From positions 50,076,735-50,140,734 of the forward strand of contig NC_079503.1 in assembly GCF_030052815.1 (NCBI RefSeq): a stretch of DNA of 64,000 bases. Reading direction: 5' to 3'. A program made the position numbers and the translations under genes. The notes beneath the pieces were generated by a model. The model was not told where the DNA came from. It did no database searches and was given only the letters and a program-made list of their open reading frames with translations. Below, piece after piece: positions 12,261 to 25,348 of this stretch. This stretch comes from Hevea brasiliensis. Taxonomy: Eukaryota; Streptophyta; Magnoliopsida; Malpighiales; Euphorbiaceae. Numbering within the stretch: the stretch's first letter is position 1; every line of letters begins with the position of its first letter.

Positions 12261-13499
12261 TGTCTCATTGTGTAGATTCTGGTTGAAGCACTTCCTTGTC
12301 CCGATCGACCAATCAGGCCCTCGATCGCTCAAGTAGTGCCTCTACCTCTACCTCTTCCTCTACCAACCGATCGTGAACCTCTCGAGAGCGGGACTGCAAT
12401 AGATCCCTCGGCAGTAGTAGGAGCTGGACTATATCTCGGAGCACTAGTACAGTCTTTAGCTATATGGCCCTTGCCTCCGCAGTTAAAGCAGGCTCCAGTG
12501 GCCCAGTAGCACTCCCCCCCATGAATCTTGCCACAAGTCTCACAGGGGCGGGCAGAATGTGAACCCTCGCCGATCACGACTAGACCTAGGGGTCTCGTCC
12601 GGAAAATCTGCCCCTACCAAATCTTTCCACCTCGACCCTTGGGTCCACTAAACTTCTTTCTCTTTCCAGTAGAGCACCGAACTCTGTTCAACCGATTTTT
12701 CCCCTTGTCTTTTTCTCGATTTCTCACTTTTCTCGATTTTTCTTTCACTGGGGTTGCTTCTGATTCAATTCTCTCTAGTTCAAGTGCTTGAGACATAAGC
12801 TCTGAGAAGTTGCTGTGCCGAAATCCCACAACTTGCATCCTTAGGCTGGGCTTCAAACCAGTCTCAAATCTCTTGCACCTTGCCTTGCTGGTAGTAAGGA
12901 GACTCCCCGCATAGTGACTCAGGTGGGAGAACTCCCTCTCATACTCTGCCACCGATCGGTTCCCTTGTTTCAGACTCAAAAATTCTTGCAATTTCTGGTC
13001 AACATATGCATCTGGGATGTATTTCTGTCTGAATTCTCTGATGAAGTCATCCCAGGTCAACACTGGTGGTTCAGCCAAGCTGTGGGGGATGGTCTTCCAC
13101 CAATCATACGCATCCCCTTGCAGTAGCGACACAGAGTACTCAAACTTCAGTTCATCTTGGCAATGTAGCTTCTTAAATACTCTGTTCATTCTTTCAAGCC
13201 ATTGCTCTGCCTCTAAAGGGTCCATCAGACTTAAATTCTGCAGCCCCATACTTCAATAACTTGTCATACTGTCTGGCTGGAGGCAATGGTTGTGCCACAG
13301 GTGGTTGTGGTGGAGCTTGAGCAGGCATACCCCCAGCCATTTGCTGAAACATCGCAGCCATCTGCTGTGCGAATTGTGCAGGGAACTGCGGCATTTGTGG
13401 GGCTGGTGCTGCTGACCCACTGACATTCGGTAAAGCTGGGGCTTCCCCTTGTGCCTCAGCTTCAACAGACTGCTCAACTGAGCGATCCCCTTCTTCCAT
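12261..13499 (-). pseudogene. gag: Element J: Gag with CCHC knuckle
   Basis: Structural capsid/nucleocapsid protein of a Ty3/gypsy element. The likely start is the ATG ending at 13499 (MEEGDRSVEQ). A Gln/Pro/Ala-rich N-terminus (MFQQMAGGMPAQ) leads into the retrotransposon gag domain, with AYDWWKTIPH, EFRQKYIPD and FLSLKQGNRSVAEYE. The knuckle CFNCGGKGHIAKDC (CX2CX4HX4C, 12449-12490) follows a CETCGKIHGGEC motif. Damage: a frameshift near 13220, TAG at 12614-12616 and TGA at about 12329. The product resembles B2 gag more than A gag. The C-terminal stretch 12288-12400 has unusual CGATCG clusters. Confidence 0.9.
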
Positions 13500-13667
13500 T
13501 TCAGGTTGAAGTTAGGGTATCTCCTGAACAAGTAACACAAGGAGATTTCCCTCCATTAGTTCATATTTATGATGTAATGCACTGTATGTAACAATTATGG
13601 ACATTGAGCAGTTGTACTTAACAAGGAAAAACACAAATTCACAAGTTAAAACATACTTCAAAAATTT
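13500..13667 (-). other. Element J: untranslated leader
   Basis: About 170 bp between the primer-binding site and the gag ATG, with no coding signal. It matches the B2 leader (58721-58889), including the TTCAGGAG(A/G)TA segment before gag. Confidence 0.6.
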
Positions 13668-13679
13668 GCTCTGATACCA
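13668..13679 (-). other. Element J: primer-binding site
   Basis: Sense TGGTATCAGAGC, complementary to the 3' end of plant initiator tRNA-Met and a perfect 12-nt match. It lies 8 bp downstream of the 5' LTR end, so minus-strand DNA synthesis would start here. Confidence 0.9.
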
Positions 13680-13687
13680 CTAAAACA

Positions 13688-16600
13688 TGTCACACCTTAC
13701 CCCTCTGTAAGGCATAACATGATCCCGTAGAATACTTAATGAACTACCGAACTTCACCTACCGATAACTCATTAAGCACCCTACAAGGGATTTTAAAACA
13801 ATTTCTTACTTTTGGTAAGTGGTGAGCATTTCTAATAAGTATTTAAAACATGTACTTAAGTGAAAAGCTAGTTGGAAATTTTGGCCCATTTTATTTTTCC
13901 GCAAATTTTATAAAAATTTTAACAGAGTTTCCTCTGTATTTTGAGAAAACCGTTCTTCAAATACCTGTAAAAAGCACTTCTAAAAATTTTTCTCAACCAC
14001 AACTTTAATTTCACAATCAAACTCTATCAATTTCAATAATTCCACAATCATTTCATTTGAGACAAAACAATTTATATACATCCTTACAAGATTCACATCA
14101 AAATAAATACAAACTAAATTTTATTACAAACTTCATACAAATTTTGTACAAGCTGCTCAAGACCCATTTACATGTCCATACCTTTATATGCAATACATAC
14201 ATCAAAATAAATATTTACAGGCAGGGTATAAATTATACCCGAAGACTTCAAGATGATAGCTCCTCACACCTCAAAGACTCACCACGCTTCTTCTAGTCTC
14301 TCAGATCTGACAAAGAATAAGCTATCACTGAGTACTAGGACTCAGTGGTACACAACATACTAAAATAATCTTTATGCAAAAATAAAATCACATTTATTCA
14401 AAAATTTGACTAAACATAAGCATTAAACACAAAACATGAATTATGAGATTTTAATGCAAACAAAGTTCATTTCAAAGTATCAAAACACATTTCATAAAAC
14501 CCACAGTTAGATCATGCCATTCGAAACAAATAGAATCTTAATAGCAAGAGGCTAAAGAGAAATCATATCACAAGGCTAGCTAGCTTAAATATATGGATAT
14601 CCATTCACATCCTCTTCTACTGGCACACCTCAACACTTCTCCAGAGAAGGAATCAAAATTCGAAACTAATTAGCCCCACTAGTCGTGCTAGTGAGGTGTT
14701 CAAATATATGGTCATGACACTATGGTTTCAAAACTTATCTTAACAATTTGCTAAACATTGCTATTTCAAATATACACAATAATTTTCACATTTTAATCAA
14801 AATATCATAAATAATGTCACAAATAAACTTTCAACAATTCCAAATCACAAGTAAAATACATATTTCGTTCACTTTATCAATGAATTTTAAAGCATGAAGA
14901 TGTTGTGCACAAATCTCAAATGATTCGCCTTTTGGCCTTAACTTGACTCCTCGGGTTCTGTCGCGGTATTCTTTTCTATTGAAACACACAATTTTATAGT
15001 GTTTCAGTACCATAATTTAACATAAATCCAAAAATAAATTTAACTTCACTTATACCTAGCTCTAACGTGCTAATTTCGACGTCCTTGAAATTTTGTGTTT
15101 CGGGTTACTATTCACTACACTATTCAAGTCAAATAGTTGACTTTCTAAGGCTTAATAGGTATGGGAACTCCAACTTCACCCACATACCACATTTTGGTCA
15201 TTAAACTTGTTGGTTTTAGTCGTTTTCTCAAAGCTTAGGTCATTTTGGCAAAATTGCCAATTTTCGGTTTTGGAGTTCTAAGTTGCACTATTCCATTGGT
15301 CAATCTACTGTTGGAATTTGACAAAACTTCCTTCATAGAAAATGTTCCTTATTGTCTTAAGTGTATTCTCATTTTTGGATCACCTCAATCGGAGTTTTGT
15401 AGCTCAAGTTATGGCCAAAATAAAATTACTATTCACGTGCACTGTTCATGCTAAGATTTTGGGTTCTAGCAGATTTTGATCCAAATTTGGTCAGTAATTT
15501 GATTTAGTTAAGTTCATAATTTGGTCTAAATTTCTTCATATGAAATGTTCTACTATGTCTTAGGTTTCCATTGGTTCAAGAATCGCCTAAATCGGAGTTT
15601 TGTAGAGAGAGTTATAACCCTTCAAACATTACTGCTCAATAGAAATTCTGCAGAGTTGCAGGTTTGGTAACTCAACTTTGCTCAATAATTTGAATGGGTT
15701 AATGTCATAATTTGGGGTGGTGTTCTTCATAACAGTTTTATACCTATACCTTATCTAATTGCTGGTAAAATTTCAGGTCAATTTGACCTTCCTAGCTCGA
15801 GTTATGATCAAATGAAACTGTTCATTTGGTCAGTTTGGTACAGTGGCAGCCTGCTCTCATTTCACTTTGGTCAATTTGTTCACCCAGTTTTGGTCAGTTT
15901 TTGGGCATGGTTCCTCAATGAAAATTGTGCTCTTTTATGTCTATTTTCATCCCCAATTTGTGGCATATCAATTGGACTTGTAAATTTTGAGTTTTGGTCC
16001 TTCAAAGTGGGTTTGGTCATGCTGCCAGCAGCATGACCATTGGACCTACGAATTTGGTTTTCATTCCAACAATTCCCACACATTTCCTTTGGTCATTATT
16101 GACCATTTTTCAGTTCACAAGTGGTCAAAGATATCATTTATGCATTTCTTCAAAAATTTGGTTCACAAACCCTAAGTCCCAAAACCTTAACTTACTAAAT
16201 TATTGTATTTAACTACATTTATGCATCTCTATCCTACTACCATACTCATACAAACTTATTACACCTTTAATTCATTCAAAATACATCAAAATTTCCTACA
16301 TCCATGGCTGGCCGAAATTTCAGTTTGTCCTTCCCCATATTTTTATTTCATTTTAACACATTACAAGCTAATTCAATAACTAATGATGCATTAAAATGGA
16401 AAGTAACAAGTTAACATGCTCACCTCTCTTAAATCCTCAAAACACTATCTTTAGCTCCTCTTTCTTCTTGAAATTCTCTTCTCAAGTTGCAACTACAAGC
16501 TTTAATGAAGTTCTTATGAGAGTTATTAAGGTTGGGTAATGAAAAATTAAGCTTAAAGGTAAGCTTAAATGAAAAGCTTTCATGGAGGATTTATGGAAGA

Positions 16601-17309
16601 GGGGAGGCGGCAACAAGAGAGAAGAAGAAGGGTTTTTCTAATTTTTTTTTCTTTTGTTTCCTTTATTTATTTAGGCTTAGGGAAGACCATAAAAAATTTA
16701 ATTTAATAAATATTTAATTAATTCTTTTATGACATCATTCATAATGTCATCACCTTTGACTTTTCTAACTTCTTTCTTTTTTTTTTCTATTTATTTTTTT
16801 CTATTAGTTCTTAATTTAATTCTCGATTCTAAAATTTTCTTTTCTCCGTTTTTATTTGACAGTTAGGTCAGGAGTCAGCTTTCGGGGTCAATTGACCAAA
16901 TTTCCCCTCGCCGGTTCATCCTGGTTTGCAAATAATTCCATATTTCTTCTGGCTCCCTGACCTAATTATTTGACTGGCTTAACAGTTCTTTTTCGTGATT
17001 TTCTCTTTTCCACTGTGTCCATAAGGGTCTTAAGGACCGTAGCGTCACTTTTTACGGTTCGAAATTTGAGTTTAAAATGACTTCGCAGTCGTTGCCGAGG
17101 AGGTCACTCATCGCTGTGACTCTCGGCTCGTTTAACTTCTTATGTTCTGTTTTTCTTATTTATTGTTAACTAATTAAACATTACTAATTATTTGTGTTTA
17201 TGACTTCTCAAGTTCTCTTAAGTGTGGCTCTAATCTCCTTAATTGTTCGGACCGACACCGGTCACCGAAACAGTGAAATCTACCAGGCTATGCAAACGGG
17301 GGTGTTACA
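13688..17309 (-). mobile_element. Element J: 5' LTR, family LTR-IV
   Basis: 3,622-bp LTR. Sense start TGTAACACCCCCGTTTGCAT at 17309, end GGTGTGACA at 13688, next to the PBS. It matches the solo LTR 48777-52400 along its length (3,624 bp). It carries a stem-loop at 14326-14347, an acceptor-like TCAG ending at 14307, a donor-like GAG|GTGAGCA at 16422-16423 and an AT-rich TATA-like tract near 16661-16672. The bases after it (AGTAG, 17310-17314) should be the TSD, but the partner copy was deleted with the element's 3' end. Confidence 0.9.
14326..14347 (-). other. LTR-IV stem-loop before acceptor-like site
   Basis: Perfect 8-bp arms CACTGAGT (14326-14333) and ACTCAGTG (14340-14347), loop of 6. 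The acceptor-like CAG ends at 14307. Confidence 0.6.
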
Positions 17310-18169
17310 AGTAGCACAATTCCAAACTAGCCAAAACTTCAATTCCTTCTCTTCTTTTTGCTTATAATCTCTCTACTAAGGTGAATTATTAAGATTTAAT
17401 GTTGGAGGCTAGGGTTTTTATGGTAAGAATTAAAGGAAAATTGAGCTTGGAGAATTGAAAATGGTGAAAGAAGTTTGGGAAGGGTGGCCAGCCAACTTGA
17501 GCTTGAAGAAGGAAATGAAGTCTTCTAATGATAAGAATGAATTAATTTAGTTTGTCTTATATATATGTGTGTGTTTTGTTTTAATTAGATTTTAATTACG
17601 TCATCAAGTAGTCATGCTTATGTCATAATTAAATCATTTCTTTTCTTTTCTTCTTTCCATTACATTTCTTTATTTGTATTTTTATTAAAATTCCTTCATA
17701 ATTTATTACACAAATTTCAATTAATTTAATTGACATTTTGATCAAAATTTAACTCTGAGGGAGAAATGATCAAAATGCACTTCATTAAATTCATCAAGCT
17801 ATAATTGCCTTTACCGATTGGCATAAATTTTCTTGCATTCCCTTAACAATTTTATTATCATTAATCCTCATTATTCCTTCAATTAAGTCCCAAATAATTA
17901 TCTCACAGGGTTCCTCATGAGTTTAGGGTTGGCAACTGAATCCACAGTTGCATCCCAGTAGGGTTACCCATCATCGAGACCTTGTGCTCTTTTAACCCAT
18001 TTGCATTGCATCTCTTTTATTTCTCTTAAATTTTACTTGATCTTTATTCAAAAAATTTATGACTCCTCACTCTAGTTTAAGTGTGGTCCTAGACATCCTG
18101 TCTATCCGAACGGACGTTAGTCATCAGAACAGTTGAATGTACAGAACTACCTAAAATGAGGATGTCATA
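17310..18169 (-). mobile_element. LTR-II 5' portion
   Basis: First ~860 bp of the minus-strand LTR whose middle is 5861-7001. Its start at 18169 is degraded (GATGTCATA for GGTGTTACA). The conserved blocks are present in reverse (CAGTAGGGTTACCCATC near 17955) with a TATA-like box at 17557-17566. Element J inserted at about +860. On the right it abuts H gag sequence, so this LTR is the insertion that opened H gag; ACCTC (18170-18174) is the expected TSD. Confidence 0.75.
17557..17566 (-). promoter_or_regulatory. TATA-like box of LTR-II
   Basis: Sense ATATATATAAGAC context, 603-612 bp from the LTR start, in the same place as in the other LTRs. Confidence 0.4.
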
Positions 18170-18605
18170 ACCTCAGAGTTAGACATCAACTTACAGTACT
18201 AGGTAGGGGACCCCATTTAGGCATGGCCCACAGCAACAGGGTTCCATTGCTAGTTCACCAGCAGCTTCCTTCAGGAGACCAGCACTAGTACCGTGTGAGC
18301 ATTGTGACCATCCCTACCCAGGCACTTATAGGAAAATGACAGGGGCCTATTTTAAATGTGGGGCCACGAATCATTTCAAGAAGGATTGTCCTTAATTGAA
18401 GGGTACTAATACACCATGGACTTAGATATAGACATCTACACCTGGAACTCAGAAAGGTAGGAAGCTAGGTAGATTAAAACCAGTTGGGACTAATTAGAGA
18501 GGGGTGTCGAGACAGTTAGGAAATTAGAGCCCCAGCCAGAGCATATGCAATGAAAGCTAGAGAGGATCAAGATGCTCCTGATGTGATAGTTGGTAAATTT
18601 CAATT
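18170..18605 (+). pseudogene. gag: Element H: Gag C-terminal remnant
   Basis: C-terminal part of a decayed gag. It reads CEHCDHPYPGTYRKMTGA then YFKCGATNHFKKDC, a nucleocapsid knuckle whose first cysteine has become tyrosine. The linker resembles that of element A (SACPHCLKWHKGEC...). Several stops and shifts follow. Everything upstream of 18170 was separated by the LTR nest on the left and is outside the window. Confidence 0.8.
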
Positions 18606-18944
18606 GTGTGTGCATTAATTGATTCGAGATCTACAAATTCTTATATTTGCACCACTACAATAAGTGAGAAGGGTTTACATGCTGAATTATTGTCACATGA
18701 TATATTGGTAACTAATCCTATAGGACATAGTGTGACTTTAAATAAGGTGTTTAGAGACTACCCAGTTAGGGTGCATGATAGGAAATTTCCTGCTAACTTG
18801 ATAGAATTGCCTTTCCATGAATTTGATGTTATCTTGGGTATGGATTGGTTAACTAAACATCAGGCTATGGCTGATTGCAAATTAAAAAGGGTTATGTTGA
18901 AAACTTCTGATAATTTTAATGTGGTTGTATATGGTGAGAGATAG
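18606..18944 (+). pseudogene. pol: Element H: aspartic protease
   Basis: Open for 112 codons. Its active-site segment reads ALIDSRSTNSYIC where A and J have DPGSTHSY, so the glycine of the DxG catalytic triad is Arg and the enzyme cannot be active. Later motifs are conserved (LIELPFHEFDVILGMDWLTKHQAM). It is closer to A than to J. The apparent methionine at 18606 is an internal codon, not a real start. Confidence 0.85.
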
Positions 18945-20009
18945 AATTTATTGTCAAATGTGATCTCGACTATTACAGCCAGGAAGCTAATTAGAAAGGG
19001 GTGTAAGGCATTTTAGCACATGTCATAAATACTAGAAAAGAAGGTTTGAATATTTAGGATATTCCTATAGTCAATGAATTTTAGGATTTTTTTTTCTAAA
19101 GAATTACCTGGGCTACCACTAGACGGGGAGGTAGAATTCTCAATTGATGTGCTCTCGGTACTACACCAATATGAATAGCACCCTATAGAATGGCTCCCAC
19201 TGAGTTGAAAGAGTTGAAATTGTAGTTACAAGACTTACTTAACAAAAGGTTTATACACCCTAGTGTGTCACCTTGGGGAGCGCCAGTACCGTTTGTCAAA
19301 AAGAAAGATGGAACCCTTAGGCTGTGTATTAACTACAGACAGTTGAATAAGGTGACAGTCAATAATAAATATCCTTTACCCTGAATTGATGATTTGTTTG
19401 ATTAGTTAAAAGGAGTCGAGGTCTTCTCCAAAATTGATTTGAGATCCGAGTATTACCAGTTGAAGGTTAAGGAACCTAATATTCCTAAGACTACATTCAA
19501 AACTAGATATGGCCACTATGAATTTCTAGTGATGCCAATTGGGCTAACCAATGCCCCAGCTATATTCATGGGCTTAATGAACTGAATTTTTAGACCCTAT
19601 TTAAACTAGTTTGTAGTTGTCTTCATTGATGATATACTGGTCTATTCCAAGACAAAGAAAGAACATGCTCAGCACCTTAGAATTGTGTTACAGATTTTGA
19701 GGGACAAGCAGTTGTTTGTTAAGTTGAGTAAGTGGGACTTTTGGTTGAATGAAGTTTCCTTCCTAGGCCACATTATATCATCAGAGGGCATAAGAGTAGA
19801 TCCCAAAAAGATAGAAGCTATTTTAGAATGGAAGCCACCTAAGAAAATGATAGAGATCAAAAGTTTTCTAGGATTGGTTGGATACTAGAGAAGATTTGTG
19901 AAGGCGTTTTCCATGATAGCTTCTCCAATGACCAAATTGCTGCAAAAAGGTGTTAAGTTTGAATGGACAGATAAGTGTTAAGCTAGCTTTGATGAATTAA
20001 AGGGTATGC
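18945..20009 (+). pseudogene. pol: Element H: reverse transcriptase
   Basis: Ty3/gypsy RT with recognisable [49 protein letters not shown] and the catalytic FIDDILVYS near 19620-19650, then the [17 protein letters not shown] and SFLGLVGY thumb segments. Stops interrupt it: TGA before IDDLFD, TAG before LKG, TGA after LMN, TAG after LVGY and TAA near 19979. Many are explained by C-to-T at CAG or CGA. It ends at the TSD TATGC (20005-20009), where a solo LTR is inserted at the LKGM segment. Confidence 0.88.
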
Positions 20010-23000
20010 TATGACACCCCTTACCCGTCTACAGTGTAGCCGAGCAAGACATATCATACTCGATGCCGGAGCACCCTATCTTATCTTACTTTATTCTTTA
20101 ATAATTTGTTCTCGTTATATTTTAAAATCAATTATTTTTCTAAGAAGAAACCAGCGGAGTTTCTCCTATTTTATTATCGTTTGGCGTATTTCACTATTCA
20201 TCAGCTTGAAATTTTCGATAATATTTTGAAATAAAATCTCATCCATATATTTTAATTCCGTATTCAAATCCATACACTTTCCATTCATACTCAATTCATA
20301 TATAAAAATTCTCAAATTACATAAATTTACATGATTTATAAACTAATTACACAAGATCATAATTTACATAATATGCAAATTAATTTCAAATGAAATAGTC
20401 AATTTATTAATTTACAACATATGCACATTAATTACAATTTCCTAGTTTAAATTACAACATAAGAAATATTTATAATATACAAAATACATAAAATGACTTA
20501 TATGGGCCCTATCTACATGCATTGCTGAGGAGGTGACAACCTTTGACACTCTGCAAATCTGGACTCCAAAAATCCCAGTCAAATGTCTATTGGGTTTTAG
20601 CTTCAATACATGCGCGAGGAAACAAATTCATCACGCTAAGTATTGCTGCTTAGTGGTGCAATAATATAACAAAGAAAATAATATACAATAAAGATAAAAC
20701 CGAAGCAATAATTGAATGCTCAAGAATTAATTTAATTTCATGTGAGATTACTAATATTAATTTTCGGTTATCCTAATTTGTCCTTCTTTGAAAATGCTTA
20801 GTGTATAAACTTTACAGTAATAATATATACAATATTTAATTATTTAACAATATTAAATTAAGTCTTAATTTAATATGAGAGACACATTTGTAATATTTAT
20901 TTACGTTCTACTTCTTTTGCAAATCTTCTTATCATTTCACTAATTTATTTTTAGGTATTTTGAATCATTTCATAGTAAATAAAATTTTAAAACTAATTCT
21001 AATTTCTTTCTTATTCATTCATTTAATTCACGTTATTCTTAACAAATTTCACTGCCCAAGTAACCTATGACAAGCTGACTAAACTAGATAAGCGGGTCGT
21101 GGACACTGGGCACCGCGATGCCTCGGGCCGTCATACCATGGGACGTGAAATACGGAACATCAACCACGTATGTAATCAGTATGGCTAAAAGCCATGATAA
21201 CATATCAGTATGGCTAAAAGCCATGATAACAAGTAATCGGGCATAAAAGCCATGAGTGCGAGCATAAAGCCTTATGCAGTACTGCTCAAACAATACCATA
21301 TTGGCATGCCAATCTATCCAATCTGACACACATGTCTAAACAATAGATGGGCACACTAGTACAATTAAATGTTCTTATATTTTATTATTTCATTATATTT
21401 TCTATTTATATTTTATAACATTTTAATTCTCGTTAAGATGGAAGCATAATTTTTAAATCACACTTATACATAGTTTATGCACTCATCATAATTTATACAT
21501 TCCTATTGATCACAATTCACATCAATAAGAACCATTGTACTTAAAACATTCTTCTATGTTTTAGGGTCATTCAAATTCAAAAAATCACAATTCACTAATC
21601 ACATTATATATATTAACAATCATAATGACTTCTTTAATTTCTTTTATTATTTCTTATGTTTTTGGGGTTACTATTCATACATTACTATTCACTCAATTTG
21701 TTGACTTTTTCATATATAATATGTATACAAATTTTAGATACATAATTATACCACATTTTGGGTTCTAAGTTTGTTGGCATTGATTGCCAATTGCAATTCA
21801 AAGCCTCCTAGAATTATTTTCAAAAATTCAGTTTTTTGTGTCCTATGTTTACTGTTCCATTGGTCTAAGCTACAGTGATAATTTAGCTAACTTGTCTTCA
21901 TAAAAGTTGTTCCTTTATGTGTCTTCTTTAATTTCCTTTTTTGAATTACTCCATTTGCAGTTTTCTAACTCAAGTTATGCTAATTTCTTTAGGGATGGCC
22001 ATATTGCTTTCTACCCAGAATTTCTGAGCAGAATTGGTTCTGGCAGTTTTGGTACCCTGAATTTGGCTAGCAATTCAGATGGGTTAAGTTCAAAATCTGA
22101 GTTGGTGTTCTTCATAAAAGTTATTCTAAATTGTCTTATCTTTCCATTGATATAAAATTCAGGTTAATTGGATATTTCTACACTGAGTTATGGCCAAATG
22201 AACAAGCAGTCATTTTCTAGGGACAGCTTGTGTGTTACCCAGATTTGGTCAATTTTTAGGGTATTCTAAGTTTGTTTTCTGGGCAAGGTTTCTTCATCAA
22301 ACTTGTGCCATTATGTGTCTAGTTTCATTTCCAATTGGCTTTGCACCAATTGAACCTACACCTCTCAAGTTATAGCTGCCCAAACTTGCTAGACTCAAAT
22401 CCAGCCCACAGGTCCTATGAGGCAGCGTACCCAACCTCAAATCCAAAGCCACAATTCACTTTAATTCCTCATCAAACACAGTCGAATGGTCACTAATTGA
22501 CCATTAGGACTTCCATTCACAAACGCATAAGCAAAACCTTAATTTTGCCCCAAACCCTAACTCACCTTCTCCCCTAATTCATGCAACTCATTCAATCTTC
22601 CCTTCTAATGCATATATAAGAATCCTTCATCATTCATAAACATATATAAACTCATCAAACACATCAACTAGTCACATACCAAGGCTGGCTGAAATTTTTA
22701 TGTTGTTCCTTCATTGACATTTTCTTTGGTTTTTCAAGTAATTTCTTTATAATTCTACTAGATTTCAAAGTTAGAAGAAGGAGAAAGGTAAAATTACCAC
22801 TAACCTTTTTGAAACCAAACTTGAGCTTGTTAATCTTCAAGATTTCTTCTTCTAATGGCTGCCCTAAGCTTATTCAAGTTGCAAGGATAAATTTTTGTGA
22901 AGACTAGATGGGGTTTTATGATGATTGAAGGTGAAAATTAAAGCTTGGACAAGTGCTTCAATAGTGGTTTCTTTCTTCTCTCTCTCTCTTTTTCTTTTTG

Positions 23001-23677
23001 GTTTGGCTGCCCATGGTGAAGAATATGTAGATTTTTTTTGTTTTTATCTCATCTTTATTCATTTTTATCCTTTTTTATTAGCTTGTCAAATGGTGATTGG
23101 GTGGAGAGTTTTTAATTGCATCATGGTGATGTCATAAGCCCCATTTAATTCATTTTCTTTTCTTTTCTTTTCTACTCATCTTCAATTTAATTTTTATCAC
23201 CTTTTATTCATATTTTATGTCATATAATTCACTTACATAAATGGAAAATTTGGTCAAAAATCATCTCTAAAGGCGAAAATGACCAAAATGCCCTTCGTTT
23301 TGCTTAAGGAGCTAAAACTGTCTGTACTGATCTTAAAAATTCTCCTAACCTTTTCTTGACATTCTAATGCTACCTAGGGCATCGTAACTCTTCTTTGACA
23401 TCCCAAAAATTATTTCACGGAATTTCCCTCGGGTTTAGGGCTACTAGCTATGAAAACAGCAACTTCCCGTTAGGGTCACCTATCACCTCGCACTGGCTCA
23501 TTTGACTTCATTGTATTTTATTTCTAAAATTTTTGTTAAATTTTTCTTACACTTATTTGAATTATTTATGACTCATCACTCTAGTTTAAATATAGTTCTA
23601 GGCATTTCGACTATCCGGACTGACATTAATCACCGGAATAGTCGAATGCACAGACTAGCTAAAGTGAGGGTGTTACA
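20010..23677 (-). mobile_element. Solo LTR, family LTR-II
   Basis: Complete 3,668-bp LTR between TSD copies TATGC (20005-20009 and 23678-23682). On + it begins TATGACACCCC (degraded TGTGACACCCC) and ends GGGTGTTACA. It contains the stem-loop region 20634-20655, the CTACAGTGTAG end palindrome near 20031, several ~195-bp modules, and a donor-like CAAAAAG|GTTAGTGG at 22804-22805, 872 bp from the LTR start. The acceptor-like site homologous to 4456 reads GCGCAT here and is lost. Removing this LTR and one TSD copy rejoins H pol in frame. Confidence 0.92.
20634..20655 (-). other. LTR-II stem-loop, weakened copy
   Basis: Arms 20634-20640 and 20649-20655 keep 7 bp (one G-U), loop 8. The acceptor-like CAG just beyond has mutated to CAT. 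Confidence 0.5.
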
Positions 23678-24753
23678 TATGCTCATAGAAGCTCTTGTGT
23701 TAACACAACCTACTTCAGGAAAGAATTTTGTGATTTATAGTGATGCCTCATTAAATAGACTTGGTTGTGTGTTGATGCAAGAAGGAAAGCTGATAGCTTA
23801 TACTTCCAAACAACTAAAGACACATGAAAGAAAATATCCTACCCATAATCTGGAGCTAGCAGCTATCGTCTTCGCTTTGAAAATATGGAGGCATTACTTA
23901 TATAGGGAAAAATGCTACATTTATACAAATCACAAAAGTCTGAAATACCTGCCTTCACAAAAAGAATTAAACCTGAGACAGAGGAGATGGATGGAATTAC
24001 TTAAAGATTGTGATTGCATCATAGATTACCATCCAAGAAAAGCCAATATAGTAGCTGATGTCCTCAGTTGGATGTCCTTGGCAGCTTTAAAGGCAATGAA
24101 TGCTCATCTGAGGTTGATAACTGATGGTGTGATTGTGGCTGAACTAAGGATTAAATCCAATTTGATTAAATAGGTGCAAGATGCACAGAAAATATATGAG
24201 AAGTTAATAGCAATAGTCAATAAATTGTCAGATGAGAAGGAAGGTGAATATGTGGTAGGAAAAGATGGTTATCTACATTACAAAAGTAGACTCTGTGTGC
24301 CAAAAGTAAGTGAGTTGAAGCAGAGCATCCTTAGAGAAGCACACATTTCTACTTATGCTATGCATTCGGGCAGTAACAAGATGTACCAAGATCTAAAGCT
24401 ACATTATTGATGGCCTGGTATGAAGAAAGACATAGCAGAGTATGTGTCTAAATGCCTAACATGTCAGCAAGTGAAGGTTGAACATCAAGTACCATCTGGT
24501 TTGCTGCAGCCAATCTCTATATCAAAGTGGAAATGGGAAAGGATTACCATGGATTTTGTTATAAGCCTCCCTCATACACAGAGAAAGCATGATTCAATAT
24601 GGGTCATTGTGGATAGATTAACCAAGTCAGCCCATTTTCTTCTAGTTAGATAGGATTATTTACTAGGTTGGCTTGCTGAATTATACATTAGTGAGATAGT
24701 CAGATTGCATGAAGCGCCTGTATCCATCATATCAGATCAAAACCCACGGTTTA
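23678..24753 (+). pseudogene. pol: Element H: RNase H and integrase N-terminus
   Basis: Resumes exactly where the RT was cut (EALVLTQP). RNase H keeps YSDAS and HNLELAA, but the third acidic residue reads YTNHKS instead of YTDHKS. The integrase zinc-binding region is readable (HISTYAMH...CLTCQQVK), as is the start of the catalytic core ([28 protein letters not shown]). Stops: TAG at 24171-24173, TGA in HY*WPG near 24408, TAG after LLVR near 24650. It ends at the TSD GTTTA (24749-24753). Confidence 0.88.
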
Positions 24754-25326
24754 TATAACACCCCTCACCCGTCTATAGTGTAGTCGAGCAAGGTGTGCTA
24801 CATTCGGTGCCAGAGCGCCCTATCCTGTCTTGTCGTGTATAATATTAATTTAATTCTATTTATTTATATTATCTTACGTGTAGAAAATTTTTTTTATCCC
24901 ATTTCATTTCTATAAAGACCCAGACAGAGTCTCCTCTGTTTTATTAGTGCATGGCAGGTTCCCTTATTTATCAGTTAAAAATAATTTATATCCATTTCAT
25001 ATATCCATTCATCATAACACTTCCCATTGCTTACACCAATTTTCAAAAAATAAATTTCACTTCAATTATATAGTATTTATATACAATAATGCACAAATTA
25101 AATACAATCCAAAAATTTAATTATATGTTCCAAAATAATTTACAACATTTACTTATGTACAATAATCAAAATGCAACATCTAACATATATATACACATAA
25201 GCCCTACCAAAATGATGATGAGGTGACTGACACTCTAGTAGATCTAATCACTCTCTATCTGCGATTTACTGCTACTGCTGCTGGTGGTGGTGGTCTCCTG
25301 TACCCACGCGAGGAAATAATCTATCG

Positions 25327-25348
25327 CGCTAAGCATTTCTGCTTAGTG
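25327..25348 (-). other. LTR-II stem-loop before acceptor-like site
   Basis: Perfectly spaced 9-bp stem (25327-25335 with 25340-25348, one G-U), loop of 4. The homologous acceptor reads CGCGTGG, but GTACAG|GAG follows shortly, AG ending at 25298. Confidence 0.55.

Noticed and set aside
13253..13540. 95-codon open frame overlapping J gag
   Set aside because: It is the wrong reading frame of the gag N-terminus; codons of the overlapping frame match B2 gag.
25260..25300. Trinucleotide-like (CTG)n/(TGG)n run
   Set aside because: Short and imperfect; part of LTR-II near the acceptor-like site.
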